A stretch of 64,000 bases of DNA from Larus michahellis (GCF_964199755.1 NC_133896.1:88396215-88460214); one strand, 5' to 3'; shown: positions 35,153-48,916, counted from the first letter of the stretch. Numbers and translations: made by a program. Notes: generated by a model not told the origin, from the letters alone.

Positions 35153-38100
35153 TCTTAGCATGTTTTTTCTTTGTTTATTTGTTACAGCAATTAGTATTAT
35201 TCGGTACTTCATATACTTAGGCACATTGACAACTGATTTAATTTACAGCCGTGAGTGCTTGAGACAGCTACAAATTGCAGCCCGTGATCTGGAGATTCAA
35301 AAATGAGAAACATGCTATTAGTGATCACTTGTAAAAAATCTGTACTTTGAGTAAGACTTTCCAATTTTCAAATGGATTTAAAGCCACAACATTCTTCGTA
35401 CATAAAATTAACTGAGAAGTACTTTAGTGAGACTTCAGGTGGACAAAGACTGCAGTTCATCCCTAAAAATCAAAAACTAGTAAAAAGATGCTACCAAGTT
35501 CATCACTAGCCACTAGGAAACACGTTCCACAAGCACTACTCTGTGCTGGCGTTACCCTCGCTTTTGGAAGCGATGCCTCAATTTAGCATTTAAAATCAGT
35601 GGATTCTTCTGATCTCAGGTCTGCAGCTGCCACCAGCAACACTCTTTGTATCTGGTAGGTATTTGTAAGAGTAAGCTCGCTACTCAAGAGACAACCAGGC
35701 ACACTTTTGCTAAGAAATCTTAAGAGGAGTAAAAAAAAAGGGGGTCAAGGAAAAAAATGATTATTTTTTAAAGCAGGATTTGAATAGCGTGCAGTAAGAA
35801 ATTGAATGAGTCTGTCATTGAATGAGGAAGAAGCAAAGTGTTATGAGACCATCATCCACCTTGTGTGCTCAATGAAGGGGGTTCCTGTTGGAAATCAATC
35901 TAAAGATGCTGTCATATACAAGGGAAACTACAAAATGTTTCTTAACAGAATTGTAGGGTATCCATAGTACACAGTAACTGTCCTGTGATGCATGACAGCT
36001 GGTTTCTGCGAGGCAGTGAACTTGAAGGTGGTATGGAGGACACTGGGAGGCACATGGTTTTGTGGATAGTGTTTGCTCTTTTATAGATATGCAGTGCACC
36101 ACATAGAGAGACTAGTATGGACGTGTCCTTTCAGCTGATAAAAACCCCCCTCTGTCAAGAAATATGTGGTAAAATATTTATATGTGCTGTTTCTTGACAA
36201 TAATATTGTACCTGCTGTTCAAGGGGAGCAGTCTTCAGTTCTGTTTTATAGTAAAACTATTTACCTTTGTCTTATTTTTGAGGCCAAACAATGTTTCATA
36301 TTGCATACTTTCATGCTTTTTTTATTTTTTGCAGGACTTTTTATGCTATGTTTACATAGAGAATAATGTTTATTCTGAATTCTGTAGCTAAGGCTGTTTT
36401 GTTATGATGAAATAGACATTTATACCTAGAAATAATAGTGTGTCCATGATGTAGGCAGCCTAAGATTTATAGGGTCCTTAAATACTCATTTTCTTGCTTT
36501 TAAGTAGTTGGCTTTTCTAAATGAGGTGATAGATAACTGTGTTGTTCACACAGATATAAGGGGAGGGATCTGGACCAGTGCTTTGCACTTCAGTATAGTT
36601 TTTTTATCTGCATTTCAACTGACTGCAAAGATCTCTGTGCATTTGAAAAATGTACATTTGTGCTATTAACTTGTTTTGTGATATGCCTGCATAAATGCAG
36701 AAATTTCAGCAAATGTAAATGCATTACACTATATATCACCTCCCTGTTTTTTTGCCGTTTGTGTTTTGTTTTTTTTGTTTCGGTTGTTTGTTTTTGGTGT
36801 TTTTTGTTGTTTGTTTTTGGGTTTTTTTTGTTTGTTTGTTGGTTTTGTTTTTTTTTAAACAGGTGATGCCTTTTTGTCTTTATCCTTTTTTACCAAAGGA
36901 GGGGAAGTAAAATTTCTTTTATCAGATCTTGATATGTTTTTTGTTGTTTTTTTTTTTTTTTAAGTAAATGAATTTTATTTATAATGGAAACATTTTCTAA
37001 TAATTTTCAAAGTAGAGAAATTGTTTTAAAACATTTTTATGAATACTTGGGAAACTAGCTCCTCTAGGCGTCATTATCAAGATGCAGTTTTGTAGTATGA
37101 TATACTGTGGTATCAATGGGTAGACAGAAGATCAGACACAATAGATTAATAAAGGAAGATGAATTGTTACATACTTTAACCTTAGAATGATATTAAACTT
37201 TTAGAACACTTCCCAGTTGTCATGGTACTGAAGATACATGCTGGCTGTTTGGGGGTTTTGTTAAATCTCTGTGTGTGCTTAAGATACCCATATGATCTCT
37301 GCAGTAGTTCCCCTTCATGTTAAATAATGGAAAAACTATCGCCTGGGGGATTGGAAGTCCATTTATTGGAAAAAAATCCTGAGGTTTTTTTGTGAAGAGA
37401 GCAAGGGAAAATCTGTCTCTTTAGTCCTAACATAAAGAAATAATTTTGTCTTTAAATTGTTGCACTTAACAGAGAGCGACTTTAGACACGTTTAGGCATA
37501 AATCTTGTCTAAAACTGGTGAGAGATTATGTTCCCACAGCCATCCAGTCTTCATTGTTCTAAATGCTCCTCATTTACACTTGAGGATCTTACCAGTAGCG
37601 CACAATACTCCTTTAAATGAAGTCACTGATAGAAAGACGGTGAAAAAAATCTTGATATCACTGTGAGTTGAATTGGTTCTCCTATTGTCTGCAAAAAAAA
37701 AAGCCTTAATAGTTTTGTTTAAGTGTTATGTGTTGTCTTCAAATATAGCTGACAGGTGAGATTTTAAGGAGATTTAGTTGAGATGGGATGGGGGGAAAGT
37801 TGAAAGGAGCATGAAGAAAGTGTTTCTAAATTGATGGGAAAGAAAAAAAAGAGATTTTAGTATTTCTTTGTGCTAATCTTTTAATGACTTCATAGTGGGG
37901 TTTCATAGTTTGCAAAAGCTCTGTCCTCTATCTTCCCAACAGCTATGGTAATTTTCTGTTTGTGCTTCTTTCAAGCCGAGGCAGCAAGGAGGTTAAAACA
38001 GGACTTCATAAAGGAAGTCAGTAGCTGATGCAGAGGTTACATATAACCAGTATTACCCTCTGTAACACCAGTTTTCCCTAGAGTTTCTTCAACCAAGTAA

Positions 38101-38895
38101 TGATTTAGCCCAGCATTGCTTCGTTTAGAGCATTAGGTAGCAGATTGAAATGTTTTCCTTCTATTTAAAAAAAACAAACCCAAAACAACAAACAAACAAC
38201 ACAACAAAGTACAAAATGTTGATCATAAAATAATGAGGAAAGATCATTCATCCTGATCTTTCTCTGATATAATCCGCTTCTGGGAGCTTATTGCAAGAAG
38301 ATATTTAGCAACTTTTCTGTCTGCAGCTAACTTTACAAGTCTTATTGAATAACGCAGGCTGTAGTTTTATAAACACTTAAACTGGTACCACTGCCAGAAA
38401 AAGTAATCCTACTACCCATTTCCATTTCAAGCTGTTGTTTCCTGTGTTGGCAGATGTTTTCTGCAGCTGAGGTTAGAGAACTGGTTTCAATTAATACTAA
38501 CTTACATTCTTTGCTGGGATGGTTTCCAATTAGATGAGTTTCCTGTTCAGGTTCACCACCTGGCTGCAGAAACAATTCTGCCAGCTCAAGGGAATAGCAG
38601 CACAAATACCAAAATAAACCTCTAAATTGAAGCTATTTTTGTTTAGTGGCAACCCTGGTTAATTGCTATAGGACTTTATGAATCCACAAATTACAGCTGG
38701 ACGAGTAACAGAGCCTATGTGTAAATTGCTTTGGTAGGTGCAGGTCATCACATGGCTCGTTGGGCAAGCAGCACACCTTGGTTTGGGTTGGATGGGTCAT
38801 GCCTGTTCTGCACACCGATCCCAGTGCTCTACAGCACCAGAGGTATCTCACAGATGCCCATGTGTCATACATACAGGCCTCTCCGGCGTGAACCT
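35153..38895. other. Intergenic stretch with T/G-rich low-complexity block
   Basis: No gene recognised. A T-rich, T/G simple block spans about 36749-36860, with a poly-T run at about 36946-36961. An A/C-rich simple tract lies at about 38166-38208. Confidence 0.6.
36749..36961 (+). repeat. T/G-rich low-complexity tract
   Basis: Runs of T broken by G and GTTT units, with a second poly-T end. The open frames across it (Phe/Cys/Val-only) are products of the composition. Confidence 0.85.
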
Positions 38896-39459
38896 TGTTA
38901 CCGTAAAATCTGGTTAAAGGGAAACCCTCTAAGACTTGTTTTGAGTTTTAGAAGGTAGGCATTCTTTATTGCAGTGCTGGATGCACGGGGGATCATTCCT
39001 CCTAGCGTGCATACCCTGTGTCAAACAAAACACAGTTTTTATTAGACTATCACATGCATATGCCTTTTGATTTCCCGGAATAGTTATACATACTCACTCA
39101 AATCCTTGGAACCCATTTACATCGTCCCCTCCGATGGAATGCATGCGTGGTAAAGTCGTGGTGGTCCCTCTTGTGGTCCTCAGTGGTTGTAGACCCCAAA
39201 ACTTGTGGTGGCCGCTTGGTGAACTCAGTCGATCTAGCCATACATAGTTCTTCTTTGGCTTGCAGTGTGTTTTGGTGGTCAGTTTCTTCAGTCTGTTCCC
39301 GTTCTTAGGTACCTGCCTTATTCTTAACCAACCAGCTGTTAAATTCATAACTTCTCCTGTTCTTGCTGTCTTATACTAATGGCACTACTGATTTATAACT
39401 TATAAGAACTTTGCTGAACTACCAGATTACCTTTATTCATTGGCTTTAGTCTGATATCA
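38896..39459 (-). mobile_element. Solo LTR of an avian endogenous retrovirus, minus orientation
   Basis: On the minus strand the element starts TGATATCAGACTAAAGCC and ends CGGTAACA, the TG...CA form of an LTR. Both sides are flanked by ACCT (38892-38895 and 39460-39463), a likely 4-bp target-site duplication. AATAAA at 38970-38965 precedes GAATGCC, as at an LTR R/U5 border, and TATAA-like sites lie near its 5' part. Length is 564 bases. No internal viral genes adjoin, so it is a solo LTR left by recombination. The family name is uncertain. Confidence 0.65.
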
Positions 39460-39463
39460 ACCT

Positions 39464-42400
39464 CTCTGCCTCTGTCACTATGCTCAGTGACCACATCATC
39501 ACACTCGAGAGCAAGGACCATAAATGCCACCTACCCGCTCCTTGGCACTAATTGCACAGCCACATTACGTGCTGCTGCTAGTGACATCTGCCGAGGACAG
39601 CAGCATTAGGGCTCTCATGACCCTACTGGATAAACTGAGGTGGGAATCCCCAGCATAGAGTGGCTCAGACGTCAGACGCTGAGAGTGAGAGTGTGGAAAA
39701 ATTAATTAAGAGGCTCTAAAATGTCCACAAAACATGCAATGTTTGTGTGCATTATTTCAGAAGATTTTTTTTCTTCTTCTGAATTTGCATAGAGCAATTA
39801 AGTGAGGAAAGACCCAGGATGGAGCATTCTAGAATTCCCTCGACCTCACTGTAATCCTTTCATTACAGTTTTATTTGTATTACAGGAGGAATAAGCTACA
39901 CTAGCATATCACTTAGAATAATCCACACAGTATACAAAAATTACTTTTATGGTAGAGGCTAAAAAAAGTCAGGAGATAGTATAGATTTCAGCATGACGTG
40001 ACTGCAGGCAGACCTAGCTTATGCCACCTTGCTGGTTATCATTTTTGGCCTGCAGAGCTTTTATCTCAAAAATAAGTGTCACTGGAAACAATTATAACAA
40101 CTCAAGAAAACAGGCAAAGGAGCAACATGGTACACAAGTCACATACGATTTCTCCAGGGTCACAGTAGTCCGGACTAATGAAGGTAAAACAGATGAAGCA
40201 CAACCTTGATATGAATCTTGCTTCTAGTATTAAGTCCCACTGAGTTGGACATAATTGAAATCTTTACTAAGGAAGTAGTAGAACAAGTTATTGAAGATAT
40301 TTGTAAGAGCTATCTCAGATGACATGGACAACGGTCAAACTAGGAGGGACAAAATAGCTTTTTCATAAGTGAGCTCTTTCTCCCCCCTCCCCCCCCCCCC
40401 CCCCGCCCAAGAAGTGTAATATGTAACAAAGTTGAAAACATACTTTCAGTCTGGATATCACTGATTTCAAAGGAAGGAAAATTTTAACAAACATGGCAAA
40501 TGACCTGTATAGTATAACATGAGAGTTTTGAAAGAAATATCTATTGAGGATATTTATAGAGTACGCGGGATTCTGTGTCTTTATCTTACTTAAGAGCAAG
40601 GATGTAAGGTATATTAGCATATACAAGCAGATGAAATATTAGCCAGTTTTAGCCCATCACAACACAGTATAGGATTTTTTGTGTCCCAGTGACCTGGACA
40701 GTACAAATGAGCTGCCTGAAGGGCAATGTCAGGGCCCTTGGACCACTAACGGACCTCAGTGTCCCAGCCCAGCCCCTCTTGAGACCTTCTCCCACCTTTC
40801 AGCCCAGCCTGGGGCCATCAGTCCCTGCCCCAGCATCCCCGCAGCAGCATTGGTCTGCAGCTTGGCCAGCGTCTGGTCCTCTCCCCAGGGAGCTGACCCA
40901 TGTCCAGGACTGAGGTTGTCCCCAGTTCCCACCCACCCATCCCGTGGGGAGCTCCTGCTGTCCCCAGGGAGCCGCTGGCCATCGCGGTTCCCTGCCACTT
41001 GCCACATTTCAGGGCCCAGGTGGGGAGCATGAAACACACATCTCAAATGCCGAGGCAGGTGAACGAGTAAAGAAGAAGGGGCAAATAAAAGTTAAGTCAT
41101 TAAGAGAAGTGAGAGCGAGGCAGCACATTTTCTGGCAGGACTTAGAAAGATTATAATGAGGCAAGGGATGAATGGTTGAGTGAGAAAGCTCAGCACAGAG
41201 CAAACCTTTGTGGCTGGAACTCAACTATCAGTAAGAGGACAGAGCTGTGACTATTGTCTTGAGAGAAAAAGAGACTAAGAAAGCAGCTCACAGGCTTATG
41301 GAACACGCTGATGTTGGACTCCCAAGATGTGAGAGGGCAGCAGTGAACACAGCTGGTCAAGGGTCTTTCCTGCCTTCCCTGCACCGTGGTCCACACCAGC
41401 CCCATTGTTGCTCTTGAGGATGGACCTAAAGATCCTAGAGTTTGTCAGTGGCTGCTGATATGAAGGGGATTTAAAGTCACGTGAAACGGGAAGGCTACAG
41501 AAAGACTTTGAATTATATTGTAAGGAGAATACAGATAGCGTTGCAAAGGCGATACAGAAAAAGTGGCAAAGGTGAATGTTTGGTTGTGGTTACATATTTA
41601 TAACTGAATCCCTTTTCAAAGCCAACAGAACAGATGTTTAATATTTAGCTGTGGTTCTTCAAAGCCTCCAGACTTTCTTTCGTTTCCTCCTTTGGGGAAG
41701 CTAGAACAATTTTGAACTCCATTATCAATATTTTTTGCACCTTCCTATGCTCAGGACAAGTGTCCTTGAAAGGGCAGCGGTTTTGGATTTGCTGATTGTC
41801 GTGTAGACAAGGATGTTTTCAAAATAAAGGCACACAATCCATTTGTAAATCTTCCTGAATATATGAAAGTCTAATCAGGCTGACTCAGACAGCCAAACTA
41901 TGGCATATCTCATTTGAATTCTCACTTCCCCCAGGCCTTGTCTACAAGAAATATGCATACATTGTATTGTAAGTAGAAAACATGAATTATAACAATACTC
42001 AGCCCTGGTGGAGTTGTGAATGTATTTTAGTTTTAAATGCATCTGGGCATTTACCTTTTTCATATACTGGATGTAGCTGTAGCAGCCCTATATAATGCCT
42101 TTTTTTGTTACCAACAATATAGTCCTGAAGTAACACAACCTTCTGCTGCCCCATTTTTCCTTACTTTTAGTAGTTGATGGTATTTTCTGCAGTAAGCTAC
42201 ATGTTTATTGATTTGGTAGACGAACAGTGGTCTTGCGTACCCTACTCGTTTGAGTAGTTCCTCCTTATGGGAAAGGTCCTATTGAGTACGGATGTAGTGG
42301 TTGTGTGGGTATGATTTGTGGGTCTTCTTTCTGAGAAATCTCATTTTATTCAAATAATAATTTGCTGGTTATTATGTAGACTGAACTGCTGCCTGGTTTT

Positions 42401-43315
42401 GATTTTCAACGTTACCTTTCATATTCTATATGTAAACAGTGATCACTTCTCACATCAATGAGAACAGTGTTCTTCATGGCTGTCTCTCTTACAGTACCTA
42501 TTTGAAATGTCTTTCTTCACAATGACAAGCATTTGAGGAAAAACTTTGCTATACAGGTGAGCAGCAAGTTCGGTGTTTCTGAGCAGTATAGGTAAAATGA
42601 TGTTCTACCGCCCTCAGGATAAGGGGCAAAGTAGCTTGTGTGATCCCATTGCTGGCAGCAGCAAAGGTCATTTCTGTGGTCATGGCTTGGTGGAAATAAC
42701 AGGGAGGCCAAAAGTAGGTTGCTTGGGCTGTGGAGAAGAGAGGATGGGAAAAGTGATCCTAGTAGGGCTGTGAAGGTCTGTAGAAAGAGAAGTTTCTTTC
42801 TCCCACTGTAGTTTGAGGGCTGCAGCCTGCTTCTCAAGGGATTTCATGGTGGCCATCATTATACTTCTTTGGTCCATGACCTTTCATTGTAGATGGCCAT
42901 ACTCTGCAAAGCATGTTGCAGGTACAGGTTCTTCTCTCCCAGTCCATTCCCCTTAACTATCTCCATGATTTAGAGACCCTATTATCTCTTCACATCCTAA
43001 TGTAGGATCTGAATGCGCATGGACATTTTGTTCTGCACTGTCTGCCCCCACTTCCATCTTGGTTGTGCTAAAAGCCCTAATCTGGTCGAAGGCTAGGGTG
43101 GGAGGACAAAAATGAATTAGCACATATGGCATCTCCTGCCTCCGTCTCCTATGCCAGAAATGGGAGGAACAGCTGAAGACAGGCTGCCCTCCCCTTCTTC
43201 TCCCCTGCTCTTCTTCATTGAGCTCATGCTTTCCACACAAGCAGTAAGTCATGGCTGCCCTATGTAGGCATTTACCTGGAAGGCATCTACGTAGAAGGAT
43301 CCCTGGTACCTCTGA
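39464..43315. other. Intergenic stretch between two LTRs
   Basis: No gene recognised. It contains a C16 run (40389-40404) and a GC-richer block at about 40680-41045 (see findings). Open frames on both strands in 42517-43339 are unfamiliar. Confidence 0.55.
40389..40404 (+). repeat. C16 homopolymer
   Basis: Sixteen consecutive C, preceded by a six-C run with one T between them. Likely length-variable. Confidence 0.9.
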
Positions 43316-44458
43316 TGTTGTATTGGGTTTGCATGGCAAGGTTTTGGTATCAGGCGGGGCTACAGGGGTGGCTTCGGTGAGAAGCTACTAGAAGCTTCCC
43401 CTGTGTTCAATAGAGCCAATACCAGCTGGCTCCAAGATGGAACCATTGCTGCCCAAGGCTGAGCCCATCAGTGACAGTGGTAGCGCCTCTGTGATAACAT
43501 AGTTAAGAAGGGGGGGAAAAAATGTGCAATAGCAATTGTAGCTGGAGAGAGGAGTGAGAATATGTGAGAGGAACAACTCTGCAGACACCAAGGTCAGTGA
43601 AGAAGGAGGGGGAGGAGGTGCTCCAGGTGCTGCAGCAGAGTCTCCTCTGCAGCCCATGGTGAAGACCATGGTGAGGCAGGCTGTCCCCTTGCAGCCCATG
43701 GAGGGTAACAGTGGAGCAGATATGCACCTGCACCCACGGAGGACCCCATGCTGGAGCAGGAAGATGCCTGAAGGAGGCTGTGACCTGTGGGAAGCCCATG
43801 CTGGAGCAGGCCCCTGGCAGGACCTGGCACCCTGTGGAGAGAGGAGCCCACGCTGGAGCGGGTTTGCTGGCAGGACTTGTGACCCTGTGGGGGACATGCT
43901 GGAGCAGTCCGTTCCTGAAGGACTCCACCCTGTGGAAAGGACACGTGGAAAGGACTCACTCTGGAGCAGTTCATGAACAACTGCAGCCCACGGGAAGGTC
44001 ACACATTGGAGAAGTTCGTGGACTACTGTCTCTCATGGGAGGAACCTTATGCTGGAGCAGGGGAAGACTGTGAGGAGGAAGGAGTGGCAGCAACAACGTG
44101 TGATGAACTGACCACAAGCTCCATTCCCCGTCTCCCTGCACCCCTCACGGGGAGGAGATAGAGAAATTGGGAGTGAAGTTGAGCCCAGGAAGAAGAGGGG
44201 GGTGGTGGGGGGAAGTGTTTTAAGATTTGGTTTTATTTCTCATTACCCTGCAGTGATTTGATTGGCAATAAATTAAATTAATTTCCCTGAGTTGAGCCTG
44301 TTTTGCCCATTACGGTAATTGGTGAATGATCTCTCCCTGTCCTTATCTCGACTCACGAGCCTTTCATTATATTTTCTCCCCCTGTTCAGCCGAGGAGGGG
44401 GAGTCACAGGGCGGCTTGGTGGGCACCTGGCATCCAGCCAGGGTCAACCCACCACCCA
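43316..44458 (+). mobile_element. Solo LTR, probably ERVL-type, about 1.14 kb
   Basis: I recognise this as a common bird LTR. It begins TGTTGTATTGGGTTTGCATG and ends near CAACCCACCACCCA. It contains AATAAATTAAATTAATTTCC at about 44268-44287 as the likely poly(A) region. The middle part (about 43700-44060) is built from repeats around CTGGAGCAG. There is no adjoining gag or pol, so it is a solo LTR. I could not find a clean target-site duplication, so the ends may be off by a few bases. Open frames on both strands inside it (for example 43388-44002 minus) have no coding meaning I can see. Confidence 0.75.
43700..44062 (+). repeat. Minisatellite-like CTGGAGCAG repeats within the LTR
   Basis: The motif CTGGAGCAG or a near variant recurs at irregular spacing of roughly 35-60 bases about eight times. 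It is often preceded by CCCATG or CCACG and followed by GGACT-type text. The array is part of the LTR itself, not a later insertion. Confidence 0.7.
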
Positions 44459-47400
44459 CGTCATCACTGCTGTGCTCTGTGATTGTTGTGTACAACTTGT
44501 CACTGTGGGCCTTTTTTCCCCTTTACCGAGCATTGATTTTTTCTAAGCTCGTTAACATAAAGTAATTTCTTAATTTTGTATATTACATGATAGTCCAAGG
44601 AGCCAACAAATAGTCACAAAAAAGTTAATAATTTAATTTATTGCTTTGTCATCTTGACACATCACTGTGGTTAGTATATTTTGTACTAGCGTGGCTAGGT
44701 GATGGCTGAGGTGCATATTTTATATCGTTTCTGGGGTTTGGGTTTTTTGTTTGTTTCATGATGCTGGCTTTAAAAGTCATCCTGTTGCTCTTTCTCTTAT
44801 TCAAAAGTCCTTCTATTTGCCCTCTCAAAGAATGGGCAGAGATTCGACATCTCTAGAATATTTATGGGATGGGAAAACATTGGTGCTAAATTTAGTAAGA
44901 GACGTGTTTTGATTGTTAGCTTGGCAAGTAGAAGTCATTCGAGTACTACTTTGCTAACTTCTCTGCTTGTTTGTCTCTCTTAGCAAGGAGAGAGATACCA
45001 TCGCGAATTTCCATTATAGAGAAGAGATGACAGGAAGTTTGACATGCTATCATTATGTAAAAGAATACCAACTCATGTCTTCGTACTGGCAATTGCTGTA
45101 CTCCTAAGAGTAACCTTTTCCTTACCATTAGAGGTGTTTAAACCAGATGCAAAATACGAGGGAGTTTATATCATGTACTCTCATAAAATGTACCCTATCA
45201 TCTTTCTTAAAAACATCGTTGACTAACTGAATCTTTCCACTGCAGTGGGATCATTTAACACCAGCCAGGAAGAAAGCCTGATACTATGTCTTTGCTTTGC
45301 TTGGTTTGCAGCCATCGCGTTTGTGTTCTTATCTTAATAAACGTGAGCTACACTATGAATAGACTTCATCTGAATTAAAGATAATTAAGATAAGGTTGGC
45401 TGCAAAATCTGTCACCTTTTTCTCCATCTGTCGTCCATAGCAATGAGACCAGTTTTGCTGCATGGTAGATACAATGTGTTTCCATTGGCTCTCCCCAAGA
45501 GAGGAGGGACGCTTTTTTGGTAGCTGAGCTACATGAAGATTCATTACAGTGTGTATAATTAATGAGTATCAGCAATGAGACAAATGATAAGCTTCAGAGT
45601 TCTTTATTAAAAAAAAAAGCATTTTTGGAAAACAATTTTGAAATAAACGTTAAAATGAGGACTCTAAGAGGATCAACACTTAAGGGGGCTACATTTAATA
45701 TCTGGATTACTTGAAACTGCAATTTGCTTTTGTCAGAATCAAATATTCCAAGAAAATTGTGCTCAGAGCTATTGTACAAGATATTTTTTAAGTCCTTGTG
45801 TTCAAGTATAGCAAAAGTGTCAGGAAACATTATGACTTGTTCTCATCTTTTATTTTATTTTTTTTCAAAATCCAAGGTAATAAAGCCCTCATTTCACATC
45901 TAGAAATACTTGAAATAATATGCTCTTCAGGGGGCAAACAGACTGAACAGCAGTTAAGCTATTATTGTCACTAAACCAAATAATAGGCTTTAATAAAAAG
46001 CCTCTTCTTAGCTGTGTTGTCCATTATTAACGTGACTACCTCAGTCCTGTAATATTCTTATTTCTAAAGGGCTCTTGATGCTGCTTTTTCCTCGAGAGAG
46101 AGCGGTAATCTATATGTTAGTAGCTGATGCCTATGGCAGGCTGACTCACCAATTGTGCCTGTCCACAGAAAGCTACGTTTTCTACAACCAGCTGCTTTTT
46201 GTGACACCAGAAGGAAGAAGTCTCCAACAGCTGGTGCGGTTTGGTCACCTGAGTTTGGTCAGTCGTCCCTGTGTGAAGTGGATGGCAACTTTAATAAGTG
46301 TGCTGAAAATGTTGTGTACAATGCACTTGGGATTGCAAGTGCTTTGCATTTTCTCTGTAGTTGTGAAGATTAAAGGAGATTCTAATAGTAAGCAAAGGGA
46401 TCATTATCGTCTTTGTTGAACCATAGCTGAAATATATACTGAATATTTTGAGGGCAAAATCTTTCGTTTTGGTTAACTTTGCTGGCCCCACACATCCCTG
46501 TAACAAGGAGACCAGGACTTTGGGTGTTAAAGCATAGAGCCCGCTGATTCTCTTCCTCTCCGAGTTCAGCATCCTGCAGATCAAAAAATCTCCAGAGTTT
46601 GTGCTCAAGTGCCCAATAGCTGCTTTAAACCAAAATATTTAATCTTTATAGCTGGAAGAGAACAGAACACAAGAGAAAGGCATTTTAACGCAATAAAAGA
46701 GCTACATGCCTGTCTTTCTTACCCTAAGGCCTTTGCCCTGTGGTACAGAGTCACAGAAGCTTTGCTTCTTCAGATCCTACAGTAGAATCAATGCCCTTTA
46801 TTCTCTGTGGAATTTCTTTAGGGAGATTATTTTATTCTGTCTTCATTTTTTAACTGTTGCCGTCCTTTTGGATCACTTTGCTCCCAGATTGGCAAAACCA
46901 GCTGTCTTAACGTTGCTCATAGTCTGTCACAGGCTGGAGATTATTAACTATATTACTCCACTGTCGGGGCTCGATCTTATTTCAGTAGTTAGTACTTTCT
47001 CCCTAGGAATTCTTTTCAGCTAGATCTTTCTGCAGACTGGTCCTGGAGTGCAGTCTCAAAATCACAGAAGTGGCAATAGCTTCTAAAACTGATGAAGACA
47101 ATGTTGGGAGGAATAAACGAGTTAGAACAGGAGTGAATACTAATCTCTTAGTCATCAGACCTACGATTTCCAGAAAAGAATTTAGTATTTAGTCATCTCT
47201 TGAAAGCAGCATCTTCTAACGTAAGCACAAAGCTTTTTCAATGATCCTCCACTCTGTTTAGCAGAAGGTTGCTTATTTGAAGACAATGAATAGTTTAAGT
47301 CAGCGTTCTCACCAGTCTGTCATTAATTAAATGAACATACAAATATGTTAAACATTGTGATTGCCATATATAATACTGTATCAGAATAACCGATACTTAA

Positions 47401-48916
47401 AAAATAACTTTATGTCCTTTGCAGCCTATGCAAACTTCAAGGTTATTGACTAATCTGGTTCTTACTCTGTTACGTGTTAGTTGAGTGCCAGTGAGAAAGG
47501 ACTACTCAGAGGGTCCATTATGTTTTGATAAACACCTTTCTCAAGGCAAGGTGTTTCTTCCAGAACGCTATTTATGACATTTTTCCCCTTAAGGAAATAT
47601 CCCGTAATAAACTGCTGCAGAATGTTACATTTTTGCAGCAAATGTGAAATTTTCAAAGTCATTGGCAGTGTGCCTCATCGGTCCACAAGCAAGTTTGAAA
47701 GCCACAGGGGGTTTTGTGAAGGGAATATGTTTCCTACCAATGCAAATCACTAGTCCAAATACAAGAAAAATTTCCATAGTTGCTGGTTTCTTTATGTGTT
47801 GTGCTGTACCACCGCTGAGCTGCATGACTGGAAGGCAAAAAAAAGGTTTGTTTGGTTGTGTTTTTTTTCTTGTGGAGTAACAGATCTAGTGTATTAAGGA
47901 AAATAGACCCAGGACTTGGATCTGAAGTTGAGAACAAACAACATAATCATAACTTTTCAGTCAACATCTTAGAGGCCAAAACTGTAAGTGGACAGGCTAG
48001 AGCTTGTGTCTTCGTCAGTTGCTAACTAAGTTGTGGCTAGTCCTGCTAGCTTTTGGCTGTCTTTAAGGATGATGTACACAATGTATTATTTGGGATCCTG
48101 GCCATTTCATCATCTGAAATTGTGGTGGCCATTTTTCTACTTGGAAATATGTAATCAGGTGGCCACCTGTGTACCTATACAGAGATTAAGCAATAATATA
48201 ATCGTGACATGAAATGTATTAAATGCTGCTTTCTTTCTATTTGTCTTGTCCTGGAAGGTTAAAGACAAGATTTTCAATGTACGATTGACAATTTTCTGGG
48301 TATTCCTTTGATAGAAAGTATCCGCAGCCCAGCTTGCAGCTGAATCCTTTGCCTGTATAGTAAAGTGTGTAGATTTATGGATTGCATTATCTTGTCTCTT
48401 AACAGACTAAAGTTATTTTCCCCCATCTGAAAAACAAGCACATTTCTTTTAGAAAGCCCAGAGTCTCTCACTTCATATCCTCAGTATAACCATGCTGTAA
48501 CTGCCCTTATGAAATAGAATCTTCCCTCAAACACGACAGGAATTTCCCAAGTAAACTTTTAATTTTGTTAATTAATCAACAAAAGCAAATCCACTGGTCG
48601 AAGAACAACAGCTGTTTTCTGCAGCTTTTCCCACAGCTGCTCTGGGAGCAGATGTAAAGAATGATTTAAGTATCCCATTACTATAATTCAATTATTACTC
48701 ATCACTTTTCTGTAGTACTGCGTACTGATAATCATGTTAACTTCATTAAAGAAAGTTTCAACTTATTTCTTTCAGGGAGTTGGTAAGATATTTAGAGCAA
48801 ATAAATTTTGTGCCGTTAGCACTTGGGTGGAAGGATTTGCTATAATGAGTACCTCCCATGGCAACTCCTGCACCATAGCATAAAGTTGGCAGGCTAATCT
48901 CTAGAATACTAACACT

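Noticed and set aside
36660..36910. Phe/Cys/Val-rich open frames
   Set aside because: Products of a T/G-rich low-complexity tract.
43388..44002. 204-codon minus-strand open frame
   Set aside because: Lies inside the LTR and arises from its repetitive GC-rich middle; not a viral gene.
45044..45226. 60-codon frame with a signal-peptide-like hydrophobic start
   Set aside because: Isolated, short and unfamiliar in intergenic DNA; the hydrophobic run alone is weak evidence.
46075..46419. 114-codon plus-strand open frame
   Set aside because: No recognised motif, no clear splice context, overlaps another open frame; likely chance.
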